Shown in pieces: positions 11,301-20,040 of a DNA stretch of 64,000 nt; position 1 is the first letter of the stretch, and each line of letters starts with the position of its first letter. The notes beneath the pieces are model-generated. The model did no database searches, was not told where the DNA came from, and was given only the letters and a program-made list of their open reading frames with translations. Source of the stretch: Acanthaster planci (lineage: Eukaryota > Echinodermata > Asteroidea > Valvatida > Acanthasteridae); NCBI RefSeq assembly GCF_001949145.1, contig NW_019091493.1, forward strand, positions 291,801 through 355,800, given 5' to 3'. The translations under genes were made by a program, and so were the position numbers.

Positions 11301-14300
11301 AGTTGATCACCTTCTTGCTTCGAGGTGTGGCAGTGGTGGAAGAGACGCCGGATATGGTCAGTCATGCTGCCACTGGAAATGACTAGAAACTGCACATAAA
11401 GGGAGAAATAAATAAAAAAGAAGTTTGCGAGGATGGTGTGATGTCGTGATATGTGCTCATAATAAGGCACTCACATTCCTTTCTGCTTTCTGCTTATTCC
11501 TGTGGAGGTTCCAAAACTCTAAATTTTCCTCAAAATACTCTTTTAATAGTATGGTCCTCTGTTGTGAACAAAACAGCCATATTATTTTCCAATTTTCACA
11601 CATCTTTGAATGGTTCTTACATTTGCTCGTAGAAACAAACACAAAATCTTGAATAAAAGCCAGAGGGCCTGCTTTGATCAAAACTTTGAACCCACTGACG
11701 TTCACATTTTTTTTCGGGTCACTCCAATCACATTGATATCTCTAAGGCATGTTGCATTTCCAGTTCTTGCAGTTTTGTACACGTAGTTGTAGAACACAGT
11801 TCAGGAGTGTAGGAGATGTGGATTCTTTTCCCCTACCCCCCCAGAAGTTTGACAGGGAGCTGTTTTTATTTCTGTACTTGCAGTACCCCTGCCTGAGGAT
11901 GATTGTGACATTGGTTGAGATAGCCGCTGAGTGTTGCAGGATATTTACGAGGGACAGCGACATTCTGGGAACCCTGCAGTGTGGTGCCCATCAAGACTTA
12001 GCTGTGGAGATTGCTTCCATGGCGATGCAAGGTAGGATAAACTTACCACCAAGGCGCATATAATTGGAAAGAGCAAAGAATATACACTCATGTACCTCAG
12101 ACAGTCTCCCTATTCAACGCATAATGTGACCGTGTATTAACATTTGATAATGTCCACTGTGTAAAAACTCTGGCACCTGGATACAAGACAGTTTTAATCC
12201 ATTCCTATTGGTCAAGAGTCTGTGTGTGCCATTGCACACAAAACTTGCCACGCGTGAGCCAAGTCCACAAAAGGAGATTCTTCTGGACTACTTGCACTAG
12301 GATTGTACCATAAAATGGCCCGGGGTGTTCAGGAAAATGGAAGTAAAAATCTAGAACAAAATCGTTGGAAATCTGCCATATATTGATTTCTTTTTACTCC
12401 TTGAATGAAAACAGGTATTTATGAATGGGATTAAAAATGTGCTTAGCCGGTCTTAACTAACATTTGAGACCGGCTCAGGAGAATGAATGCTGATAATGCC
12501 CTTGCCTGCGGCTCAGGCATTAGCCATGTCCATTCTCCTGAGCCGGTTTGAAACGCATTAATATTAGCCAAGCACATGTTTATTCCTGTATTAACTTGTT
12601 CATATTTTAACACAAATTCTTGCTGTAGTCTTATTTAAAGCCTATCCTAATTCCACAGACGGACTTGCAGACAGAACAGAGTCACTGAACATCCTGCTGT
12701 CCCTGCTGCGACCTGATTGGCTGAAGCTGAAGGTGACGGAAAGCCTGTTCAGCGTCTACAACGACAGCTTGGTGCTAGATGAGAACCGAAGTGTTGCCGG
12801 CAAGCCCTTGTCACTCAAAAAAGTGGTCAGTGCTATTAGCTTAGAATTAACAAGTTTTCAGTAAAATCAAAAATGTAACATTAACTTGTTGCCATGGCAA
12901 TGCAGTGTTTGATCCATCAGTGGCAACGGGGAACTTTAAAAAAAAAGGCCAGCTTATTCGTGTTGAATGTCTATTATTGTTATAGATTAAGGAAGCATTT
13001 GCTAAAGAAGCCTTTACAAGCATATTCAGCATTTGTTTGAAAAAGGAAATTATCTAGAATTGTTTAAGGTGAAAATTGAAACTTTTTTATGGGATGGAAT
13101 TTAACATCGTATTTACTTGAGGACTGCATTGATATTTTTACTACCTGTAGGCTTTTGTTCTTGTTAGTTTCAACATTTCTTTTACTCTTCATCTGAAAGC
13201 TTTGTCATTCTTTCAAGTCATTGATCTTTATAATCGTCATTCTTAGAACCCAAGACAGTTTTCTTCTCCATTACTTTCCATGACAGGTCAACTACTACTT
13301 TTATCTCATACCCCCAACGGCAAAGCGCACGCTCTCCAATGTGACACCGGATGATGAGGAAGACGTCACAACAAACCCCAGGAAGAAGAAGCGGCAGGAC
13401 AAATCCACCGCTGTCCCCCTGAAGACCCTCGCGTAAGTTTGTGGTTTGAATTCAGGAAACGGAAAATGCCATCAAGAATGGTTCATATCTGTCAGGAATG
13501 CAATGAGTTGCCATCACAGACGAGCCGCGTTTTTGAAAAGGAGTGTTCGAAAAGGACTGCTAGCATTTCACAATGTAGACAGTGTCTAAGTTGGAAAATT
13601 GACGCCTTTTGAATTGTGACCAGCGTTGAATAGAAACATAACACTTCATGCACGGATTCTGTATTTTCATTGGTTCAAGGCGCTACATGTGACACTTGCT
13701 GATTTTGCTATTTTTGTGCCAGCATTCTCACGAAACTGAATCATTCAGCTCCATTCTGTAGAGTGCCAAAGTTTGACACTGTTTTGAACCTGGAACAAAT
13801 GGAGTACGACCACATGTTGGTTCATGAACTGGCTCTTGTGCCAGTGTTTTCTCACACTCATAATTGTTCACATGACATATTCACTCTGGTACTCTATCAC
13901 CGTAGCAACAAGTGTGGAGCCAGTGACAACAAAACCGTGAATGATGTCCTCACGGTTTGACACATAACATTAACCTTGGTCTATGACTCTTAACAAAGCT
14001 TCTCACTACATGTGTAATAGAAAAAGGAATAATGAGCAGTGGTCCTGATTTTCTTTGGTTCCCAGGATAAGCAATAACATTGGTAAGAATCGGCAACTCT
14101 CCAATGAGAAAGCAGCGATGACCAACGGCAAAGTGAACCGCAGGAACATGAGAGGTAAAAGACTGCGGCCATTAATTTTTGGCCATCGCCGTGGGCCCGA
14201 TGGAACTGAAAGCGGATACAGAGATGTACAGTAGTTTGGATGGAATACAGAATTTAGGGGCGTAGTCATCATGGGCTGGTGGAAAAATAGAAAAATTAAA

Positions 14301-17300
14301 GAGAAAAATAAGGGAGAGGGGATTTTAAAATCACCAAGTTACTTTGAAGTAGCGTAGAATTGACCCTCCCACTGGTGGTGGTCAGGGACCACATAGTCAT
14401 GTGTACTCCTGGGAAAGTAAGTTGCCCTGGAAGGTCGTGGAAAATTGGGGAAACTAGGATGCCATGGAAACCTGTTGTCAGAGGAAGAAAGTCACGGGAA
14501 TCTATACAATGCAAGGGTTTATTATGGGCTGGAGGCTGCCCCTGACGTGATGAACGGAATAATGATAAATTTGCAGGCTACATCCTTGTTGGTCTATGGC
14601 AGTGTCTCCAAACAACGTTTCTCTGCAGGCTGATGTTAAATATCACGGAAATGGTCATATTTTAGTTCTGGAGAGTCCTGAAAAAGTCATTGAATTTGCT
14701 TTCTAGATTTCTGTGGGAACCCTGATGGTTTGTCAGTTTGCTACTGGGGTTTTTTCCCCCTTGGAAAGAGCTTTGCTCCCTTCCCAGTGATGCCAATGCT
14801 TAGTGGTTTTACTTGAACCAATCTTCTCGCACAGTGCTTAATCATTTGATCCCCAGGAGAGACCCCACTGCACATGGCTTGCATCAAGAATGACCCGGCC
14901 AAAGTCCGAGAGCTGTTGGCCTGTTCGACCATCCAGGTCAACATGAAGGACTATGCCGGGTGGACGGCACTCCACGAAGCGGCCAATCACGGACACCTGG
15001 ACTGCGTCAAGGAACTGCTCAAGTACAGGCCCAAGCAGAAAATCACGGCTTACTTTGCGTCAGGTGAGGATTCGGCTCTCTTCGCCCAGGTGCGGTCTCA
15101 GAGACCTCGTCATATAAATACCACCGAGACCATCATTGTATCTCTTCACCACTTGCTGCCGGTTTTAATTTGAAGTTGGCAAGACGAATTCCCGGGAAAT
15201 TTTCAAGATTTTCTGTTTTCAGAATTCTTCAAAATTAATATGACAGACAACATCTACGTGTATTTATGCCTGAGTATTTCAGCCGGGCCTGCTGCCTTGT
15301 AAAGAGAGCCCAGATTGTGTGGTGTTACATAATTTCTTTTGTTCCCGAAACTGGCTCGGGATATCAAGATAAGAGAAAACTACACTGTAGGCACAAGCCA
15401 TAGCAATAATTGCTATTCATACTGAACATGTTTTAAAAAATGGCATTCATAAATGCCTAAGACAGTTTAGCAATTCTTATTGGTCAAGAGCCTGTCATGT
15501 GGCTGGTCTCAAATGGCTGATAAAGGACTAGCTGGCTATAATGTGCCACCTTGGGCAGTATAGACCACGTGCGTGCCAATCTCTTATAAGGAGAATGACT
15601 ACTTCAGACAGGAACATACCATTACAGTGGAACACCGCTATAGCGAACATGACGGGGTCCATGCTAAATGTTTGGTACAGCGGTCATTCGGTATAGTGAA
15701 ATTAACTCCCGCACATTTCGTTGCCATGTTGAATAGCGCCGTCTCTTGTCTAACTGAAGTGCACCATCTTGTGATACTATGATTTGCTGCTTTCGTAATG
15801 TTTTGCCATTGCATTCACGTTTGAGGTTTCTAGAAATGTATATGTTTAATGTTTTTTGTTTTTTATTAAATCTTGAGTTACAAAATTGATATTTAGTTTA
15901 TCCTAAAAGTTGTGAAGCTACTGCTCAGGATCGATCTCTGATACATGTTGTGGTGAATCTCGGTTGATTTGCAACTGCATAATGTTCAGAAGGTTTTGCG
16001 CAAAAATTATTGGGAGCCGAGGACGATGTTCGGTACAGCCAAACGTTCAGTATAGCGGTGTTCGGTATAGCGACGTTCCAAGAGGTTGGGGGGGGCGAAT
16101 AATGGGCACCTTTCGTTTTCACAGTTACAGCACTCAACAAATTTCAAGGCCTTTCTCCAGGGGTTTGAGAGTTCAGCATTTTTGGTTGAGTTCAGCTTTT
16201 CTCTATTTAAGTTTTTACCCCAAATTTCAACTGTTTGAATTTCAGGTAGTTGGTAGTTGCTTCAGCTTCCTTGTATGTGTGGCCACTCACACCCATGTTT
16301 TCCTCAATATTTTACTCTATAAAAGTCTTGTTAAATTTTGACTTGGTATAAGTGTAATGATTGTGAGTTGAATGCCTCGCTGAATTTCATAATGCTGGCA
16401 AATCCTGATTTGAAAACTCAGCAGAGATTTATCATTATTTTTCGTGATTTCAAGACTTTTCAGCCACTCTCTTTAAAAGTCTTGAAAATCTTGAGTTGGA
16501 GACGTAAAGGTTGATATTGAACACAAAAATGGGTCATTTAAGGAATGTGTTTAAGCAAACACAGATTTGTACTATAGATCCTACAGTGCTGTGGGCCCTC
16601 CAAAACCCTCTGGTGATCATTTCGTTGATATTTCATCTTTCCTCCGATATCACCCTCGACTCAGGCCAGATCTGTCACATTTTGCAAGAATGTCATGTTC
16701 TTTAAAGATTTCTACTGACAGTTGCTGCGGGTGCACCTCTTGTTTTGGTCAGGTAATCACAAGAAATATCAGGACTCCTTGGACCTTGTAGCAGCTCCTG
16801 CCGAGTGTGGGACCACGCCCCTGCATGATGCCGTTAACAATGGTCACAGGGAGGTAGCCAGACTGCTAGTACAGGCTGGGGGTAAGGCTGTTGTTTGATG
16901 CCATTTTATGATCAGCCAACAATGCAAGCGTCAATACGGGCTATTCACAATAGTGCGCCTCCAAGAGTTTGTAACGCGTTGACCAATCACAGTGCACAAA
17001 ATCTGTTGACCCTTTCCAAACGCGCATTGGGTCGACAGATTTCACACATTGATTGGTCAAAGCGTTGCAAACTCTTGAAGGCGCACTGTTGTGAAACGCC
17101 CGTATTACAGGGTGATTATAAGTGACGATGAAGAAGACAATAAAGGAATGTTCAGTTTATGAGGAGGGAGGGAAAACCCTGAGAAATATTCCAGGGAAAT
17201 CCCTCAGAGTCAGGTAGGCACTGGAAACCCAAATCCACATGCTGACCAGGACAGGATTTGATCGTAGTGTTGCAGCGATGGAAGGCTATACTTTCAAGCT

Positions 17301-19074
17301 ATTAGGAGAGTCCTTTGTAAGGAATTTCAGATTACTTCTTTGACAGACCATTGATTTCTGCCTGAATTGTGGAAATGCATATGTATTGATAGTGAAAAAG
17401 CTTACAAAATTGTCTCATAATTTTATTACTCAACCTGTTTTGCTGCCCTTTTGCTAAGGGTTTTCATTGAGATAGATAGCAGTGTTATAAAGTTCTGCAT
17501 CTTTTCATTGGGCAGACACGAAGAAACTTAAAAGTAAAACCCCTTTTTCTAAACCACAGGGCTTTTTTCAGTTCAACGGTTAGCACCAGACCATTTCTCA
17601 TTACAAAATTTCATTTCTGCCAATTCAACACTTTGTTTTCTTTGCATTCCAATTATTTTGGTCCAGGCAAAGCAGTCTTGATGGCAAGGAACAAGGCTGG
17701 ACTGACGCCACTGGACATTGCCGAGGATGAGCCAATGAAGCGTGCCTTGGAACCTTCCGGTACGGATGGCATTAAAAGTAAGTGCAACGATAATTGATGC
17801 AAAGAGAATGCCTCCATATGTAGGTGTCCCCCCCCCAATTTTACATCCGTCTGAAGAGGGTTCATACTTTGCATACACACAAAACAAGGAATTTCAGGGT
17901 TGACTACTGCTTGATGATGTGCTGTTTTAACCACGAATAATTTCTACCTCAAATTGTGTGCAGTATAAACCACTCTTAAGATGCCAAATATCGCCTCTGG
18001 GGATAGGGGGTTTCAACTTCCCTTAACTGCATCTAAAATCTTCCCACATTCCCCCCCTTCCTCACTTCCACCCCCCACCCACCATTTCCCCTGCTTCCCA
18101 ATTTGTTTGCCCGAGTTTCACATTTTCAAAATGAATTTCTTGGACTTAAGGTACATTTAAAAAAAAAAATTGACCCCAGAATCCCAATTTATTTTCAAAA
18201 GGACACAGACAGATGGGTCTCCTGATCTGACAGAAAGTAAATCTGAAATAAGGCATAACCCAGAACGTCTGCATCCACATGTAGCTTCAAAATCAGATCT
18301 TGTCTTTAAAGCTGGCTGCTTTAAGGTTTTTTTTTGCCATCAAATTTATGATCTTCTTGTTCGAGTTAAAGTGAGATACGAGAAAGTACGACTTGCTTTA
18401 AAGGAACCTGACTGTTCAAACATCATGTCTAGTGATGGTAACAATTTGAGCATGATACACGTGAATCTACGTACTGAGGTACCTCTAGTTCACTTGTCGG
18501 TATTGAAAAATGCGCTCACGTTTATATTTCAGATTCTGAAGGCCAGACACACGATCAAGCCCGGCCACGTACTCCCTCCAAACGTCAGTGCAAGGACTTG
18601 CCGAACCCCTCACCGACAGAGGAGGTGTATGTCCAGGTTCTGGGTACCATGCAAAACCCTAAGGTGTACGTAACGGCGGAGAAGTGTGAGCAGTACTGCG
18701 TGCTAGTCTGCCACCTTCTGCAGGCGTGCCTGCGGACCCACAAGCTGGTGGCCATCAAAGCTGGTCTGGATCACCGCTGTCGCTTGACTGACGGCTCCGA
18801 TGGCACGACTCGGCAGTTTCAGTATGAGATGACCGCGCAGCCTTCTCCTGGAAAACCGCATGATGTAAGCTCACAGTCACTATGTTCTCGGGACCCATCT
18901 GAGTCGGGGTGCCTGCTGATGGACGACCTGACGGAGATGAGTAACCTTGAAAGTCACCTGGCCGGCTTCGTTCACCACCTCGGCCGCATCGGTCCGTGGG
19001 TTGGAACCCAACGCAGCAACGTCTGTGAAAAAGTTATTTATGACATGAAAGTTTTGGTTGAGACATGTCTGTAA
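2235..19074 (+). CDS. SLF1: SLF1-like protein (SMC5-SMC6 complex localization factor 1), complete, 19 coding exons
   Basis: In vertebrates SLF1 uses tandem BRCT domains to bind phosphorylated RAD18 at stalled forks and, with SLF2, recruits SMC5/6. The model totals 3426 nt, or 1141 residues, against about 1058 in human. BRCT1 is about residues 15-105, with S22-G23, T54 and K66 at the usual phosphopeptide-pocket positions. The stretch SEKYLCGCAAGKW followed by WLEEEPYIWG and APKRW is family-specific. BRCT2 is about 132-216. Residues 242-373 are Ser/Thr/Gln-rich, and a basic RKKKR lies at 766-770. Ankyrin repeats span about 813-945, and a C-terminal domain ends at TAA 19072-19074. Every junction is GT-AG and keeps frame. 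Start ATG 2235 is the first Met before BRCT1, but the frame stays open upstream to 2133, so a longer start is not excluded. Residue numbers use the short exon 5 and long exon 12. Confidence 0.93.
2610..2688 (+). CDS. SLF1: SLF1 coding exon 2
   Basis: The acceptor is tttctgaccag. It encodes MFVPECTHVVSVRPMRSEKY and then LCGCAAG, the middle of BRCT1, aligning directly with the human NCTHLIAERLCKSEKFLAACAAG segment. The donor gcggcag|gtaagt ends in phase 1. Confidence 0.88.
3432..3675 (+). CDS. SLF1: SLF1 coding exon 3
   Basis: It completes BRCT1 (KWIVTPEYIKASLAAGQW), then the inter-BRCT linker with APKRWRTHI and the first strand of BRCT2 (WAFSGWTVIILV). The acceptor is tctactcccag and the donor aaaag|gtacc, phase 2. 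The first exon bases are themselves GTAAGT. Confidence 0.9.
4212..4395 (+). CDS. SLF1: SLF1 coding exon 4
   Basis: It encodes most of BRCT2 (LIECGGGVVLSQRLPIKEP to VPCLAPEFIAEFLFE). The acceptor is tgctttctcag and the donor tttgag|gtgaag, phase 0. The conserved Trp often found near the end of BRCT domains is not seen here. Confidence 0.9.
4748..4823 (+). CDS. SLF1: SLF1 coding exon 5 (two possible in-frame donors)
   Basis: It encodes EAPNQEKFDIAVYKPEAKKK and a Ser-rich tail. The acceptor is tttccag. The donor g|gtacgt after 4823 leaves phase 1. A second donor, caag|gtgaat after 4862, also leaves phase 1 and would add 13 residues. Both join exon 6 in frame. Confidence 0.8.
5325..5545. mobile_element. 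Foldback-like element with short repeats in its arms
   Basis: The left side holds gcgttacttttttggg and gcatcacttttttttggg. The right side holds complementary ccaaaaaagtgatgcc plus several copies of a TGTGACRCTCxxCCAAAA-type unit. It lies in SLF1 intron 5. The architecture is a foldback with short direct repeats; the ends are approximate and no coding capacity is seen. Confidence 0.5.
5616..6010 (+). CDS. SLF1: SLF1 coding exon 6 (SQ/TQ-rich linker)
   Basis: It encodes residues 242-373, a Lys-rich start followed by a Ser/Gln-rich, probably disordered region with about nine SQ or TQ dipeptides, ending in a helical KVNANAAVKRKLKFTSSQ and VQQTVAELKRK. The acceptor is ttttctcttccag and the donor gaggaag|gtacaa, phase 0. 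Confidence 0.85.
6102..6528. mobile_element. Foldback/MITE element, TGTGAC-CGCTCTG family, copy 1
   Basis: The left end (atgtgactcgctctgagaa, then aaggtgatataagttgc) is inverted at the right end (gcgacttataacacctttt, then cctggagcaggccacat). It is about 427 bp with no coding sequence and lies in SLF1 intron 6. Related copies lie at 26770 and 60123 in this window. Confidence 0.65.
7318..7380 (+). CDS. SLF1: SLF1 coding exon 7
   Basis: This 21-codon exon encodes HAEGHYSRVPYWMQVQTPKY plus Q. The acceptor is ttttttttcgtag and the donor tatcag|gtcagt, phase 0 on both sides. Confidence 0.78.
7811..7981 (+). CDS. SLF1: SLF1 coding exon 8
   Basis: It encodes DESVVGRPFPEVVSSLMVAY through YPPSSLMHIIMSKILE, a helical middle-region segment. 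The acceptor is tcctatttcag and the donor ctggag|gtgaga, phase 0 on both sides. Confidence 0.87.
7982..9327 (+). other. SLF1: SLF1 intron 8
   Basis: This 1.3-kb intron shows no supported feature. The 128-codon minus-strand open frame at 8667-9053 has no family I recognise and is most likely chance or decayed repeat. Confidence 0.7.
9328..9518 (+). CDS. SLF1: SLF1 coding exon 9
   Basis: It encodes STDAAFKNHAVHVLKAVLCI and the following PVTPEMSGVYLQSFMPATDG with an acidic tail. The acceptor is tttcttgtcccccag and the donor atcag|gtacca, phase 2. Confidence 0.87.
10377..10523 (+). CDS. SLF1: SLF1 coding exon 10
   Basis: It encodes RSLQRSGSDANDDADLPASH and a helix with LRNSAEMLLGYIVALLEQDY. The acceptor is gtctccttcag and the donor tacag|gtatgg, phase 2. 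Confidence 0.85.
10590..11012 (+). repeat. Minisatellite of ACCACAACC-type units in SLF1 intron 10, interrupted by an assembly gap
   Basis: Tandem units ACCACAACCAAA and ACCACAACCATG alternate, giving a 12/24-bp period. Because the period is a multiple of three, several frames stay open on both strands (TTTKTTTM, NHDHNQ and their complements). These are repeat artefacts, not genes. The true array length is unknown because of the gap at 10728-10863. Confidence 0.95.
10728..10863. other. Assembly gap (136 N)
   Basis: A run of unknown bases sits inside the minisatellite and reflects an unassembled part of the array. A single N also occurs at 25909. Confidence 0.99.
11200..11356 (+). CDS. SLF1: SLF1 coding exon 11
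   Basis: It encodes EENTSHKRKPRRCMLSGILW, then PNHRIKAFSPLVRQLITFLL and RGVAVVEETPDM. The acceptor is cttcacttatatcaag and the donor gatatg|gtcagt. It starts in phase 2 and ends in phase 0. Confidence 0.85.
11845..12031 (+). CDS. SLF1: SLF1 coding exon 12 (two possible in-frame acceptors)
   Basis: It encodes KFDRELFLFLYLQ followed by YPCLRMIVTLVEIAAECCRI and downstream helices. The acceptor ccctacccccccag ends at 11844. A second acceptor, tttctgtacttgcag, ends at 11883, is equally strong, and is in the same phase, so the first 13 residues may be optional. The donor gcaag|gtagga ends in phase 1. Confidence 0.83.
12437..12579. mobile_element. Foldback/MITE-like inverted repeat
   Basis: The left arm runs through agccggtc and gaccggctcaggagaatg to tgataatgcc. 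The right arm carries ggcattagcc, cattctcctgagccggttt and ccaagcacatg in inverse order. It is about 143 bp in SLF1 intron 12, with the centre near 12505 and no coding sequence. Confidence 0.7.
12659..12825 (+). CDS. SLF1: SLF1 coding exon 13
   Basis: It encodes DGLADRTESLNILLSLLRPD, then WLKLKVTESLFSVYND through KPLSLKKV. The acceptor is cctaattccacag and the donor aagtg|gtcagt, phase 0. Confidence 0.87.
13287..13432 (+). CDS. SLF1: SLF1 coding exon 14
   Basis: It encodes VNYYFYLIPPTAKRTLSN, an acidic TPDDEED patch, and the basic NPRKKKRQDK, a candidate nuclear localisation signal at residues 766-770. The acceptor is ttccatgacag and the donor tcgc|gtaagt, phase 2. Confidence 0.87.
14066..14154 (+). 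CDS. SLF1: SLF1 coding exon 15
   Basis: It encodes ISNNIGKNRQLSNEKAAMTN and GKVNRRNMRG, leading into the first ankyrin repeat. The acceptor is tttggttcccag and the donor gagag|gtaaaa, phase 1. Confidence 0.85.
14857..15063 (+). CDS. SLF1: SLF1 coding exon 16 (ankyrin repeats 1-2)
   Basis: It encodes GETPLHMACIKNDPAKVREL and NMKDYAGWTALHEAANHGHL, two canonical ankyrin repeats. D844, W848, E853 and N856 sit in the pattern DYAGWTALHEAAN. The acceptor is gatccccag and the donor tcag|gtgagg, phase 1. Confidence 0.93.
15064..16752 (+). other. SLF1: SLF1 intron 16
   Basis: This intron contains the pogo/Tigger-like element at 15625-16085. It also holds a diverged repeat near 15462-15500 (gacagtttagcaattctt then attggtcaagagcctg) that resembles 12188-12222 in intron 12. 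Nothing else is supported. Confidence 0.7.
15625..16085. mobile_element. Non-autonomous pogo/Tigger-like DNA transposon (MITE)
   Basis: The left end is cagtggaacaccgctatag followed by cgaaca, after a TA at 15623-15624. The right end is tgttcggtatagcgacgttc then caag, a diverged inverted copy. Sub-terminal ggtacagc and ggtatag motifs recur inside both ends. At about 460 bp it has no transposase. The CAGTGG start, TA flank and terminal repeat style fit the pogo/Tigger group of Tc1/mariner elements, but the right end is decayed. Confidence 0.6.
16753..16881 (+). CDS. SLF1: SLF1 coding exon 17 (ankyrin repeat)
   Basis: It encodes a short linker and then AECGTTPLHDAVNNGHREVA with RLLVQAGG, an ankyrin repeat aligning with the human VTPLHDALSNGHVEIGKLLL segment. 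The acceptor is tttggtcag and the donor gggg|gtaagg, phase 1. Confidence 0.92.
16933..17106. mobile_element. Foldback/MITE, nearly full-length palindrome
   Basis: The left arm starts aatacgggctattcacaa and continues tagtgcgcctccaagag. The right arm ends ttgtgaaacgcccgtatt and is its inverse with few mismatches. Pairing continues inward through ttgaccaatca and atctgttgaccc to a loop near 17012-17027. It is about 174 bp in SLF1 intron 17 with no coding sequence. Confidence 0.8.
17667..17777 (+). CDS. SLF1: SLF1 coding exon 18 (last ankyrin repeat)
   Basis: It encodes GKAVLMARNKAGLTPLDIAE and DEPMKRALEPSG. The TPLDIA core closes the ankyrin domain. The acceptor is ttttggtccag and the donor aaaa|gtaagt, phase 1. 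Confidence 0.9.
18533..19074 (+). CDS. SLF1: SLF1 terminal coding exon 19
   Basis: It encodes a basic linker (DQARPRTPSKRQCKD) and a C-terminal domain with VYVQVLGTMQNPKVYVTAEK and ESHLAGFVHHLGRIG, ending in TAA at 19072-19074. The acceptor is gtttatatttcag. The frame and phase match exon 18. Confidence 0.88.
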
Positions 19075-20040
19075 TTATGTATTGTACCCTTGCTTCTTCT
19101 CACAAGAAGGAAACTTGTGAACCAGTCTAAAGAATGATGACTGAGTCACATGTCCCCACAGCTGCAACAAGGAAACGGCATTTTAAAACTACTTGATGAA
19201 AATAAAGGTACTGAGGACTACTGAGGACTACTAAATTCAAGTAATCCACTCTCATCCGTCACATCTAGATCTCCAGTGCTTAGGTATTAGTAGTAGTTCA
19301 TTGGAAAAGTACATGTACACTCTTTGGCAAAATCAGGAAGATAAACGGTGACATAAGGAAGACCAACATTGCAGACAGTGAACGACTTTTTGTGCTGGAT
19401 GAACCAATGTAAAAAAGAAAAGCTGGAATAACGTCTTAAGGAGCCCTGAATAAACTACCTAAAAGATGTATTTTTGGTGCAGATGTTAGTATCCACTGTT
19501 AACTATATTGTTATATAAATCAATAAAAACTGCTAAGAATATAGATAATCTCTGCATTCAAACAATAGATACTTTTTAAAATTGAAATTATGACTGGGGC
19601 CTACTATTTTAAGTATAATGAACATTGAAATTTGGTTTGGACATGTTTTTCTGGAAGAATATATTGATTTTATTGTATAAATCAAGTTTTTTGTTTTATT
19701 TATATTTTCCAATCATGTCTTTCTGTGGTCATTATGGAATTTGTGCTACCGTTGTTTTGGACAAATGTTTTACCTGATGTAAATTGTCAGTATTTTTATC
19801 CTCTTTTGGTAAAGTCAAATACCAAGCAGTGATTATAATGTGGCTTATTAGATAGTGCATCTGATCTTTGGAGTTGTTCAGAAAGAGGTTTTGTGTCATG
19901 CTATATCTCGGAAGGGTCCTCTAACAAAATGAAAACAGTTTCACACTATAAGTAGTTCTTGCCCCACAGAAAAAGAGTGCTGCAATGAAAACAAGATACG
20001 GTTGTAGCAAATAAACATGTTTTATTCTTTAAAAAAACTG
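19075..20040 (+). terminator. SLF1: SLF1 3'UTR and candidate polyadenylation signals
   Basis: AATAAA hexamers occur at 19449-19454, 19522-19527 and 20010-20015, the last followed by a T-rich tttattcttt. The sequence is AT-rich and noncoding. Which site is used cannot be told from sequence alone. Confidence 0.5.
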
